A stretch of DNA of 64,000 nucleotides from JARRJS01 sp037388885 (GTDB lineage Bacteria; Gemmatimonadota; Gemmatimonadetes; Longimicrobiales; RSA9), in the NCBI GenBank assembly GCA_037388885.1, contig JARRJS010000003.1:35521-99520 (forward strand), in the 5' to 3' direction. A program made the position numbers and the translations under genes. The notes below the pieces were generated by a model. That model did no database searches. It was not told the DNA's origin and saw only the letters and a program-made list of their open reading frames with translations. This document shows, piece after piece, positions 57,038 through 64,000 of the stretch (position 1 is the first letter of the stretch; every line of letters begins with the position of its first letter).

Positions 57038-58861
57038 TCACTCGTCCACCTGGAATCCCACCCCCCACGCACCCACGCCGATATGCGTCGCCAGCACCGG
57101 CGTCGCCGGCCCCATCAGCGTTTCCTCCACCCCGAACCGCTCGCCGAACCGCTCCGCCAACGCATCCCGCATCGCCTCCGCCCGGTCCTGCGCATCCACC
57201 TGGACGACCCCGAACCGCACCTTCCGGGCACCTCCCGGAATGCTTTCATCAATCACATCCAACATCTTTGTTATCAATCTGTTGGCACCCATGACCTTCG
57301 AAACTGCTCGAATCCTGCCCTCGCGGTCCAGGCCGAGGATCGGCTTCACGTTCAGCATGTTGCCGAGCCAGGCGCGGCTGCGGCTGACGCGTCCGGAAGC
57401 CAGCAAGCGGTCGAAGGTGTCGATGGTGAAGAAGAAGGTGGAGCGATCGCGGATGCGGGTCAGCTGCCGGACGATCTCGGCGGGTGGCAAGCCGGACTCC
57501 GCCAGCTCGGCGGCGCGCAGGGCGAGCATGCCCTGGCCGAGGGAGGCGGACAGGGAATCGACGACGTGGATGGGCGCGTCGATCTGCTTGGCCGCCGCCT
57601 CTGCGGAGGCCAGGGTGCCGGACAGTCCGCCGGACAGGAGCACGGCGATGATCTCCTCGCCCTCTTCCGCGGCGCGGCGGAACGCCTGGAGGAAGGCGGC
57701 CGGGGGTGGCTGGGAGGTGGTGGGGTGCTCGCCGTCGCGGAGGCGCTGGACGAAGGTGGGCGCGTCGATGTCGACGCCATCGCGCAGCACGCGCTGGCTG
57801 TACACGAGGGAGAGGGGGACCACGTGGATGCCGTGGCCCTGGACGACTTCCGGAGGCAGGTCGCAGGCGCTGTCGGTGACGATGGTCGCGGGTCTGCGGG
57901 CGAGGCCCACGTGGGCGGCGGCTGCGCGTTGCACGGCGTCGTGCTGGGCGTGCATGTCCTCTGCCTTGTGGGTCACGAGGGAGCCGGTGGAACGCAGGTA
58001 GGCGAAGACGCCGTCGGGGTCGTCGGTGTGGACGTGGATCTTGAGGACTTCGCCGGACCGGATCACGATGAGGGAGTCGCCGGTTGCGCGCAGCGTGGCG
58101 CGAACTTCCGCGGCCTCGGGCAACCGGTCTCCCCGGACGAGCGCTTCGGTACAGAAGCGAAACTTTTCCGTCTCTGCGAACTCAATGCGTGCCGCCGGGG
58201 GTTCGGCTTCGAAGTCAACGGGCTCGATGGGCGGCCCGATGGGGGTGCCGTGAATGAGGGCGCGGATGCCCTCGATAAGCTCGACGAAGCCCTTCCCGCC
58301 GGCATCCACGACGCCGGCGGCGCGCAATGCCGGCAGCATTTCCTGGGTCCTGGCAAGCGCGTTGCGTGCCCGGTCACCGAGGCGTTCGAAGAGAACGGTG
58401 AAGTCACGGACACGCGATTGCTCCGCCTCGGCTTCCTCCGCGGTCTCACGGATGACCGTGAGGATGGTTCCCTCGATGGGCCTCTCTATCGCCTGGTAGA
58501 GATGCCGGACGGCGTTGGCCATGGCGACGGAGAAGTCGGTAGCCGTGAGGCGCATGCGTGTGCCCACGCCTTCGGCGAAGCCGAGGAAGAAGTGGGACAG
58601 GATCATGCCGCAGTTGCCGCGTGCGCCGAGGACCCCGGCTTCCGCGGCATCGCGTGCGACGTCGGCGGCGGAATCGGCGTGGTTCTGCTGCAGCCGGTCG
58701 ACGATGGACGTGCAGGTAAGGGCGAGGTTGGTGCCAGTGTCCCCGTCGGGCACGGGGAAAACGTTGATGCGGTTCAGTTCGGCGCGCGCATTGCGTGCAT
58801 TCTCGCAGGCTGCGATCAGCCCGCGGCGCAGCCTCGGACCGTCGAGATATCGTATTTTCAT
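57038..58861 (-). CDS. DhaL-DegV fusion, FakA-FakB-like fatty-acid kinase candidate
   Basis: A 607-residue protein with three parts. Residues about 1-200 are a DhaL (DAK2) kinase domain: NRINVFPVPDGDTGTNLALT, GARGNCGMILSHFFLGF. Residues about 215-320 match the middle domain of FakA: FRFCTEALVRG, DSLIVIRSGEVLKIHVHTDDP, HKAEDMHAQHDAV. From about 330 to the end is a DegV (FakB) domain: ATIVTDSACDLPPEVVQGHG, the lipid-site TSQPP motif, GGLSGTLASAE, DSLSASLGQGM and FDRLLASGRVSRSRAWLG. In most bacteria FakA and FakB are separate proteins making acyl-phosphate from fatty acids. The third (C-terminal) FakA domain is replaced by FakB. ATG 58861 is chosen because DhaL begins directly after it. It converges on the repeat region. 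Confidence 0.85.
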   Translation of the reverse strand: MKIRYLDGPRLRRGLIAACENARNARAELNRINVFPVPDGDTGTNLALTCTSIVDRLQQNHADSAADVARDAAEAGVLGARGNCGMILSHFFLGFAEGVGTRMRLTATDFSVAMANAVRHLYQAIERPIEGTILTVIRETAEEAEAEQSRVRDFTVLFERLGDRARNALARTQEMLPALRAAGVVDAGGKGFVELIEGIRALIHGTPIGPPIEPVDFEAEPPAARIEFAETEKFRFCTEALVRGDRLPEAAEVRATLRATGDSLIVIRSGEVLKIHVHTDDPDGVFAYLRSTGSLVTHKAEDMHAQHDAVQRAAAAHVGLARRPATIVTDSACDLPPEVVQGHGIHVVPLSLVYSQRVLRDGVDIDAPTFVQRLRDGEHPTTSQPPPAAFLQAFRRAAEEGEEIIAVLLSGGLSGTLASAEAAAKQIDAPIHVVDSLSASLGQGMLALRAAELAESGLPPAEIVRQLTRIRDRSTFFFTIDTFDRLLASGRVSRSRAWLGNMLNVKPILGLDREGRIRAVSKVMGANRLITKMLDVIDESIPGGARKVRFGVVQVDAQDRAEAMRDALAERFGERFGVEETLMGPATPVLATHIGVGAWGVGFQVDE

Positions 58862-58985
58862 TTGAGCCCAAACATAGTCGCAGACGGGGCCGACGCCAAG
58901 CCGGCTGGCGGGGCGGGAAACCTGGGGCGACGGCTGGGGTTCCAAGAGGACAGCGGGCGGCGATGATCACACGACGAAAGAGCTC

Positions 58986-59954
58986 ATGCAAGACGCATTG
59001 CACGTAAGTGCGACGCCGGTCGACGTGGCGCTGCTGGACCGGCTCGTGAACGCGGTGGAAACGGTGTTCCACGGCCATCGCGAGGTGATCCGCCTGGCGG
59101 CAGCTGCTCTGCTGGCGCACGGCCACATCCTGTTCGAGGACGTGCCCGGCGTGGGCAAGACGACACTTGCCCGGGCGCTGGCCGCAGCCACCGGACTGGG
59201 GTTCCGGCGCATCCAGTTCACCAGCGACCTGCTGCCGTCCGATGTGCTGGGCGTTTCCATCTTCAACCCGGAGACGCGCCAGTTCGAGACGCGGCCGGGC
59301 CCCATCTTCACCAACATCGTGCTGGCGGACGAGATCAACCGGGCGCCGCCCCGCACGCAGAGCGGCCTGCTGGAAGCGATGCAGGAAGGCCGAGTGACCA
59401 TCGACGATCGGACGTACGACCTGCCGCAGCCGTTCATCGTGTTGGCCACGCAGAACCCGTTGGAGCAACATGGCACCTATCCGCTGCCCGAAAGCCAGCT
59501 GGACCGCTTCCTCATGCGCCTGACCATCGGTTACCCGGACGAGGATTGGGAGCGGCGCATCCTCCAGGAGCAGGCGACGCCCGCCGACCCGCTGGACACT
59601 CTGGAGCCGGTGGTGTCACCCGAGCAGGTGACGGCGCTCCAGGCCCACGCGGAGGCCGTGCACGCGGAGCCCGACGTGATCGACTACGTCATGCGGCTCG
59701 TGCGTGCCACGCGGGATGACAGCCGGGTGCGCCTGGGCGTGAGTCCGCGTGGGGCCATTGCCTTGTTGCGCGCCTCGCGCGCCTACGCCCTGGTGGACGG
59801 CCGCACTTTCGTCGTGCCCGACGACGTACGCCGCCTCACTATGCCCTGTCTGGCCCACCGTCTCCTGCCCACCGCCGGTGCCTCAGTGGAGGCGTACGAG
59901 GAAATCCGCGTCATCGTCGAGGACATCCTGGATGCGGTGGAAGCGCCTGTCTGA
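58986..59954 (+). CDS. MoxR-family AAA ATPase
   Basis: A 322-residue chaperone-like ATPase of the MoxR family. Walker A is in FEDVPGVGKTTLARALAAAT. The presensor and DNA-binding-like insert includes GVSIFNPETRQFE. Walker B is in IVLADEINRAPPRTQSGLLE. Sensor 1 is in IVLATQNPLEQHGTYPLPESQLDRF, and the C-terminal lid is in LGVSPRGAIALLRASRAYAL. It is the first gene of a MoxR-DUF58-transglutaminase operon, overlapping the DUF58 gene by 23 bases. Such operons help assemble or mature surface complexes. The substrate is unknown. Confidence 0.92.
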   Translation: MQDALHVSATPVDVALLDRLVNAVETVFHGHREVIRLAAAALLAHGHILFEDVPGVGKTTLARALAAATGLGFRRIQFTSDLLPSDVLGVSIFNPETRQFETRPGPIFTNIVLADEINRAPPRTQSGLLEAMQEGRVTIDDRTYDLPQPFIVLATQNPLEQHGTYPLPESQLDRFLMRLTIGYPDEDWERRILQEQATPADPLDTLEPVVSPEQVTALQAHAEAVHAEPDVIDYVMRLVRATRDDSRVRLGVSPRGAIALLRASRAYALVDGRTFVVPDDVRRLTMPCLAHRLLPTAGASVEAYEEIRVIVEDILDAVEAPV

Positions 59955-60996
59955 GATCCACTGGCGGACCCTGCGTCGCTGGTTCAAGCCGCCGCGCCGT
60001 CTGTACTTCACGCGCGGCGGCGGCTTGTTCACCGCGGGCGCGTTGGCCGTCGGCCTGGCGGCCATCAACACGGGTGACAACCTGCTTTATCTGCTGCTGG
60101 GTGGCATGATGGGGTTCATCGCCGTGAGCGGGTGGCTCTCCGAGCAGGTGGTGCGCGGCATCGAGGTTCGGGCCCTGCCCCCGCACGCCGCTACCGCCGG
60201 TTCGCCCACTCGCGTGGGCTACGAAGTACGCAACCGGAAGAAGTGGATTCCGAGCTACGCCCTGGAAGTGGTCGAACCGGATGGTGGACGTGCGTATGCG
60301 CCCGTCGTACGTGCCGGCCATGCGTGCGTGGTGCGGGCGGAGCGCACGTTCCCGCGGCGCGGTGTGTACCGGCTGGAGCACGTGGCGCTGGCCACGTCGT
60401 TCCCGTTCGGACTGTTCATCAAGACGCGTGACGTGGATGTGCGAGGCGAGGTGATCGTCTGGCCCCGTCGGGACCGGCCCGTGCGCGAGCTGGCCGCGGG
60501 AGGTGACCGGGTCCGGCGCACGGGACAGATGGCGGGCACCGCCGCCGGCGCGCGAGGCGAGTTCCGGGGCCTGCGGGAATACCGCCCGGGTGACGATCCC
60601 CGGGACGTGCACTGGCGCTCCACGGCGCGTTTGGGCCATCCGCTGGTCCGGGAATACGAGCGGGATGTGGGGCAGACGGTGTGGTTGTGCCTGGATCTGG
60701 CAGCAGACGACGAGGGCGTGGCGGACATCGCGGCGGAGATCGTCGCTGCCCTGGCGGATCGGGCTGCCGGTCGGGATGAACGCTTCGGCCTCGTGACGCC
60801 GGACGTCATGGTGGCCTCGGGGCGGGGCATTCCGCAACTGGAGCGGGTGCTGGACGCCCTGGCCCGTGCGTCGTTCCGTCGCAGCGTACCGCTGCCGCAG
60901 CCGCCGGTTCCCAGGATCGAGTGCCCCCTGGTCACGCCGGGTGTGTCCCCCGACGGCTGGGGCGATGTCTACACGGCCACCGGAGGCGGCCGGTGA
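59932..60996 (+). CDS. DUF58 domain-containing protein
   Basis: A 354-residue membrane-anchored protein. Two N-terminal hydrophobic segments (GLFTAGALAVGLAAINTGD, LLYLLLGGMMGFIAV) are followed by a soluble region. The DUF58 signature EFRGLREYRPGDDPRDVHWRSTARLG lies about residue 205-230, and a VWA-like fold (DLAADDEGVADIAAEIVAAL) comes after it. The start is ATG 59932, with GAGG nearby, overlapping the MoxR gene end. The GTGA at its own stop couples it to the transglutaminase gene. It probably works as an adaptor for the MoxR ATPase. Confidence 0.88.
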   Translation: MRWKRLSEIHWRTLRRWFKPPRRLYFTRGGGLFTAGALAVGLAAINTGDNLLYLLLGGMMGFIAVSGWLSEQVVRGIEVRALPPHAATAGSPTRVGYEVRNRKKWIPSYALEVVEPDGGRAYAPVVRAGHACVVRAERTFPRRGVYRLEHVALATSFPFGLFIKTRDVDVRGEVIVWPRRDRPVRELAAGGDRVRRTGQMAGTAAGARGEFRGLREYRPGDDPRDVHWRSTARLGHPLVREYERDVGQTVWLCLDLAADDEGVADIAAEIVAALADRAAGRDERFGLVTPDVMVASGRGIPQLERVLDALARASFRRSVPLPQPPVPRIECPLVTPGVSPDGWGDVYTATGGGR

Positions 60997-63098
60997 GGCT
61001 CCGGCTGCTGCACCACCGCCTCGCCATCGGCATGGGCCTGGCCGGGCTCGTGGCCTTCGCCGGCGGCGCAGGGTTCGAGCCCGTCGCCGTCTTCACGGCC
61101 GGCGCATGCCTCGTGGCGGCGCTCTTCTGGCAGCCGGAGCCCGGCACGTCGACCCGGCTGCAGCGCGCCTTCGCCGTGTTTGCCGTGGTTCTGGTCGCCC
61201 GGGCCGCCTACGCCGTGCTGGCGGGGGACGGCGACCGGCTCGTGCCCATGGTCGACCTGCTGCTCTTGCTCCTGATCAACGAGGCACTCAAGCCGGCGGA
61301 GCGGGCCAACGACGTCCGGATCTACATCCTTTCCTTCGCGCTACTGCTCGCAGCCACCGTCTACCGGCCCGGCCTGCTCTTCGCCCTCGCCTTCGTGGCG
61401 TATGTCGGCGTGAGCACGCTGGCCCTGATGATCGGACAGCTGCGACGCACATCGGAACGCTACGGAGTCCGCGACGTGGGCGTCGGCCGGGGCTTCCTGG
61501 CCGGTACGGGTGCGCTCTCCATCGTAACGCTGACGGTGAGCGCCGTGCTGTTCCTGGCCTTCCCGCGGGTCTCACGCGGCTGGCTGCCGGGCGGACGCGG
61601 CTTCACCACCACTGTTGCAGGGTTCGGGAACGAAGTCTCGCTGGCGGCGTACGGCGCGAGCATCCGGTCCAATCCCGAGATCGTGCTGCGGGTGGAGTTC
61701 CCGGATGGCACACCGTTGAATGTGGGCAGTCTCCACTGGCGGGGCCGCTCGTACGACCACTTCGACGGCGTCCGCTGGTCCCGCTCGGAAGACTTGCCGC
61801 CCAGCGCGCCCAGCTTCGAGTGGTATCGACAGCGGCGGACGGGGCCCATCAAACGCCAGGACATCTACGGGTCCATGCTGACCAACCGGGTGCTGTTCGG
61901 GATTCATCCGGTGGTGGGCGTTCGTCCGCTCACGCACATCCGGCCGGTGGCGGACAATGCCGGGGACCTTCGCTTCTTCGGTCGGACGGCGCCCGCCTAC
62001 GAGGTGAATTCCTTCGTGGACCCGCCCACGCCGGAGCAGCTGCGCGGCGCGCCCGACGGCGGCGCGCCGGCGTCGTCCTACTACCTGCAGTTGCCGTCGT
62101 TGCCGCGCCGCGTGTTCGGTCTGGCGGACTCCCTCACGGCCGGGCTGCACAACCGCTACGACCGGGTAATGGCCATCGAGCGCTGGCTGAAGACCAACTT
62201 CCGCTACACCTTGCAGCTGCCTGCCACGCCCCAGCAGGCCACCCTCGAATATTTCCTGTTCCAACGACGCGCCGGACACTGTGAGTACTTCTCCACGGCC
62301 ATGGCCGTGCTACTGCGCGCCGTGGGCATCCCGACTCGCAACGTCAACGGCTTTCTCGGCGGGGAGTGGAACTCGGTGGGTCGGTTCTTGGCGGTCACGC
62401 AGAACCAGGCGCATTCCTGGGTCGAGGTCTGGTTCCCGCGGTTCGGCTGGGTCACCTTCGATCCCACTCCTTCCGCCGGGCCGGGCTCGGACGCCGCGGC
62501 CCTCAGCTGGTGGTGGCCCGGCCGGTTCCTGCTGGATGGCCTCGAGCATCGCTGGAACAAGTGGGTACTGGATTACAACCTGGGCACGCAGGTCGCCCTG
62601 CTCGACCGGACGACGCGGCTGTTCTCGGACCAGGGGAAGTCATCCGGGCCCAGCGCGCCGCACCTGCCGAAGCACCTGCTCTGGGTGCTGGCCGGTGTGG
62701 GAGCGCTCATCGCCGTGATTGCGGCATTCAGCGCACGTCCGGCCCGACGCCGGGCGGAGACACGTTATTACCTGAAGCTTCGCAGGGCTTACGGCGCCGC
62801 CGGCTACCGACTCGCTCCACCGGGCGCAGCGCTCGGCCTGCTCAGCGCGCTGGACGCGCAGGACGCGCCCGGTCTGGGCGACGCCCGGCGATTGGTGGAG
62901 ATTTACCTGGCCCGCCGCTTCGGGGGCACGCCGGCGGGTCCCACTGAGCGGGCCAGCATGGCGGCCCATCTGAAAGTCGCCGTTGGCGCGCTGCGCCGAC
63001 GCAAGCGCCGGCGTGGCTCGCGGTCGGCTCAACGAGGCGTGTCCGCATCTCGCGAACGGTCCGACGGATTGGACGGCCAGGGGCTCGACGGCAGGTAG
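60993..63098 (+). CDS. TgpA-like membrane transglutaminase-domain protein
   Basis: A 701-residue protein of the TgpA type. The N-terminal part has six or so membrane segments (HHRLAIGMGLAGLVAFAGG, FAVFAVVLVARAAYAVLAG, LLLLLLINEAL and others). A periplasmic domain (about 190-540) contains the transglutaminase core: Cys in RRAGHCEYFSTAMAVLLRA, His in QAHSWVEVWF and Asp in FDPTPSAGPG. A C-terminal transmembrane helix (LLWVLAGVGALIAVIAAF) and a cytoplasmic tail follow. The GTG at 60993 (overlap GTGA, GGAGG before) is the start, because the membrane region begins there. It is co-transcribed with MoxR and DUF58. Its 3' end overlaps the convergent transporter by 70 bases. Confidence 0.9.
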   Translation: MRLRLLHHRLAIGMGLAGLVAFAGGAGFEPVAVFTAGACLVAALFWQPEPGTSTRLQRAFAVFAVVLVARAAYAVLAGDGDRLVPMVDLLLLLLINEALKPAERANDVRIYILSFALLLAATVYRPGLLFALAFVAYVGVSTLALMIGQLRRTSERYGVRDVGVGRGFLAGTGALSIVTLTVSAVLFLAFPRVSRGWLPGGRGFTTTVAGFGNEVSLAAYGASIRSNPEIVLRVEFPDGTPLNVGSLHWRGRSYDHFDGVRWSRSEDLPPSAPSFEWYRQRRTGPIKRQDIYGSMLTNRVLFGIHPVVGVRPLTHIRPVADNAGDLRFFGRTAPAYEVNSFVDPPTPEQLRGAPDGGAPASSYYLQLPSLPRRVFGLADSLTAGLHNRYDRVMAIERWLKTNFRYTLQLPATPQQATLEYFLFQRRAGHCEYFSTAMAVLLRAVGIPTRNVNGFLGGEWNSVGRFLAVTQNQAHSWVEVWFPRFGWVTFDPTPSAGPGSDAAALSWWWPGRFLLDGLEHRWNKWVLDYNLGTQVALLDRTTRLFSDQGKSSGPSAPHLPKHLLWVLAGVGALIAVIAAFSARPARRRAETRYYLKLRRAYGAAGYRLAPPGAALGLLSALDAQDAPGLGDARRLVEIYLARRFGGTPAGPTERASMAAHLKVAVGALRRRKRRRGSRSAQRGVSASRERSDGLDGQGLDGR

Positions 63099-63994
63099 GC
63101 GGGTGGTGGGCGGAACATGGCCGGTTGCGGTGTCGGCGACGGCACGCGCCGCGCACGCCCGATGCCCTGCGTGCCGGCGATGACGAGCACGGCACCCACC
63201 ACGCCCAGCGCGTCCGGGTATTCCTTGAAGAACAGCATCCCCCAGAACGCCGCGAACACGATCTGGAGGTAGCCCACCGGGATCGCCCGCGCGGCCTCCT
63301 CCAGGCGCAGGGCGTGTGTCAGCGCCACTTGCGCGGCCATGGTCGCGAGTCCCACACCCAGCAGAACCAGCCAATCCGCGCCCCGCGGCATGGTAGCGTG
63401 CGGCGCAACAATGGGTACGGATGCCACCAGGCTGAACACGGCGAAGTAGAAGACGATCACCAGCGGGTCCTCCGTGGCATTGAGGCGCCGCACCGTCACG
63501 TACGCGCCGGCGCTCAGCATGGCCCCGATCAGCGTCAGGGTCACGGCCACAGGGTCCAGCGTCGCCGCGAGCGTGCCGAACAGGAAGGCCGGCCGTGCCA
63601 CCAGCGACACGCCTGCCAGGCTCAGCAGGATGAGCGCCGCCGATTTCCATTCGAGGCGCTCCCCCAGGGTCAGGGCCGCGAACACCGCCGTGAACACCGG
63701 GCTGGTGAACTGCAGCACCGTGGCATCGGCCAGGGTGAGGCGGGTGAGGGAGAAGTAGAAGCAGCTGAGCGCCGTGAAGCCCAGCACGCTGCGCAGCAGG
63801 AGCAGCTTCCTGCGCACGCCCCACACCGGCACGCGTCCCCGTCGCATCAGCCACAGCGTGATGAGCATGACCACCACCGAGCGGGACAACACGATCTCCT
63901 GCGACGGGATGCGGCTGCCGGCCACCTTCACCAGCAGGTTCATCAAGCTGAAGAAGAATGCCGCCACGGCCATGTACTGCAGGCCCAGCGGCAT
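63029..63994 (-). CDS. EamA/DMT-family transporter, start near window edge
   Basis: A 321-residue transporter with ten hydrophobic segments in two EamA repeats (PLGLQYMAVAAFFFSLMNLL at the start; second repeat from about TLDPVAVTLTLIGAMLSAG). It probably exports amino acids, nucleotides or other small solutes. The C-terminal 35 residues (TPQPAMFRPPPAYLPSS...) are a polar Pro/Ser/Arg tail that lies antisense to the end of the transglutaminase gene. ATG 63994 is the first start in view, but only six more bases precede it in the window and they contain no stop. A start outside the window cannot be excluded. Confidence 0.88.
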   Translation of the reverse strand: MPLGLQYMAVAAFFFSLMNLLVKVAGSRIPSQEIVLSRSVVVMLITLWLMRRGRVPVWGVRRKLLLLRSVLGFTALSCFYFSLTRLTLADATVLQFTSPVFTAVFAALTLGERLEWKSAALILLSLAGVSLVARPAFLFGTLAATLDPVAVTLTLIGAMLSAGAYVTVRRLNATEDPLVIVFYFAVFSLVASVPIVAPHATMPRGADWLVLLGVGLATMAAQVALTHALRLEEAARAIPVGYLQIVFAAFWGMLFFKEYPDALGVVGAVLVIAGTQGIGRARRVPSPTPQPAMFRPPPAYLPSSPWPSNPSDRSRDADTPR

Positions 63995-64000
63995 TCCCAG

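Noticed and set aside
57083..58966. A long plus-strand open frame opposite the DhaL-DegV gene
   Set aside because: It is antisense to a gene with all DhaL and DegV motifs. The peptide is Gly/Asp/Val-rich without any domain.
1..64000. tRNA, rRNA or insertion-sequence genes
   Set aside because: No cloverleaf with the TTCGA-type T-loop and CCA end, no rRNA core sequence and no transposase motif was noticed by eye. A tRNA search program could still reveal one.

Overview
The DNA is uniformly GC-rich, and the coding strand of nearly every gene prefers G or C at third codon positions. The cell wall was probably Gram-negative: there are several predicted lipoproteins plus their lipidating enzyme Lgt, an outer-membrane barrel candidate, and a heptose-7-phosphate kinase for LPS core. 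Certain family combinations point by inference to Gemmatimonadota or a close neighbour: BTAD activators fused to a membrane segment, a FlgO/TolB-like domain and TPRs; Ser/Thr kinases with the same rear half; a PadR/orphan-permease relic; a BNR/sortilin-type propeller protein; and DUF2961 (GH172). No rRNA or tRNA was found to confirm this. A run of three N inside a gene (44377-44379) shows that this is a draft assembly.

Layout. 1-10.3 kb: a serine hydrolase cut by the window edge, a MASE1 hybrid histidine kinase, a DinB-like protein, lgt, a bactofilin, a LuxR-type regulator followed by a small PAS protein resembling photoactive yellow protein, a membrane-tethered BTAD activator, and a small cysteine-patterned lipoprotein. 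10.4-15.3 kb: a secreted GH2 beta-galactosidase and a lipoprotein GH13 enzyme. 15.5-19.7 kb: ccdA, a beta-barrel candidate, and an operon with an ECF sigma factor, a membrane anti-sigma candidate and two Met-rich periplasmic Spy/CnrX-like proteins. 19.8-23.7 kb: a GH65 enzyme translationally coupled to a beta-PGM/trehalose-phosphatase fusion. 24.1-36.1 kb: two large histidine kinases, a transaldolase, an M19 dipeptidase, a GH53 galactanase, a PD40 propeller lipoprotein, a GNAT enzyme and an MFS exporter. 36.3-42.7 kb: a GH172 lipoprotein, an FAD oxidoreductase and a large Tat-exported BNR propeller protein.

42.8-47.6 kb starts with a decayed PadR/permease relic, followed by a five-gene overlapping operon: an alpha/beta hydrolase lacking its serine, a gapped SDR epimerase, a PAP2 enzyme, a second SDR, and a CPBP protein with an altered first motif. 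47.7-52.3 kb is a Ser/Thr kinase overlapping a BTAD-AAA regulator. 52.4-55.9 kb holds a CocE/AEH-type hydrolase, rfaE1 and ridA. 55.9-57.0 kb is a cluster of about 71-bp repeats in opposite orientations next to a GxxExxY PD-(D/E)XK gene. 57.0-64 kb holds a DhaL-DegV (FakA-FakB-like) fusion, a MoxR/DUF58/transglutaminase operon, and an EamA transporter reaching the window edge.

Functionally, GH53, GH2 and GH172 are all exported and fit breakdown of galactan or arabinogalactan. The GH13, GH65 and OtsB-like enzymes fit alpha-glucan and trehalose metabolism. The strongest candidates for something not well described are the Met-rich ECF locus, the PYP-like PAS/LuxR pair, the five-gene lipid-type operon with two degraded active sites, the DhaL-DegV fusion, and the repeat cluster around the GxxExxY gene.
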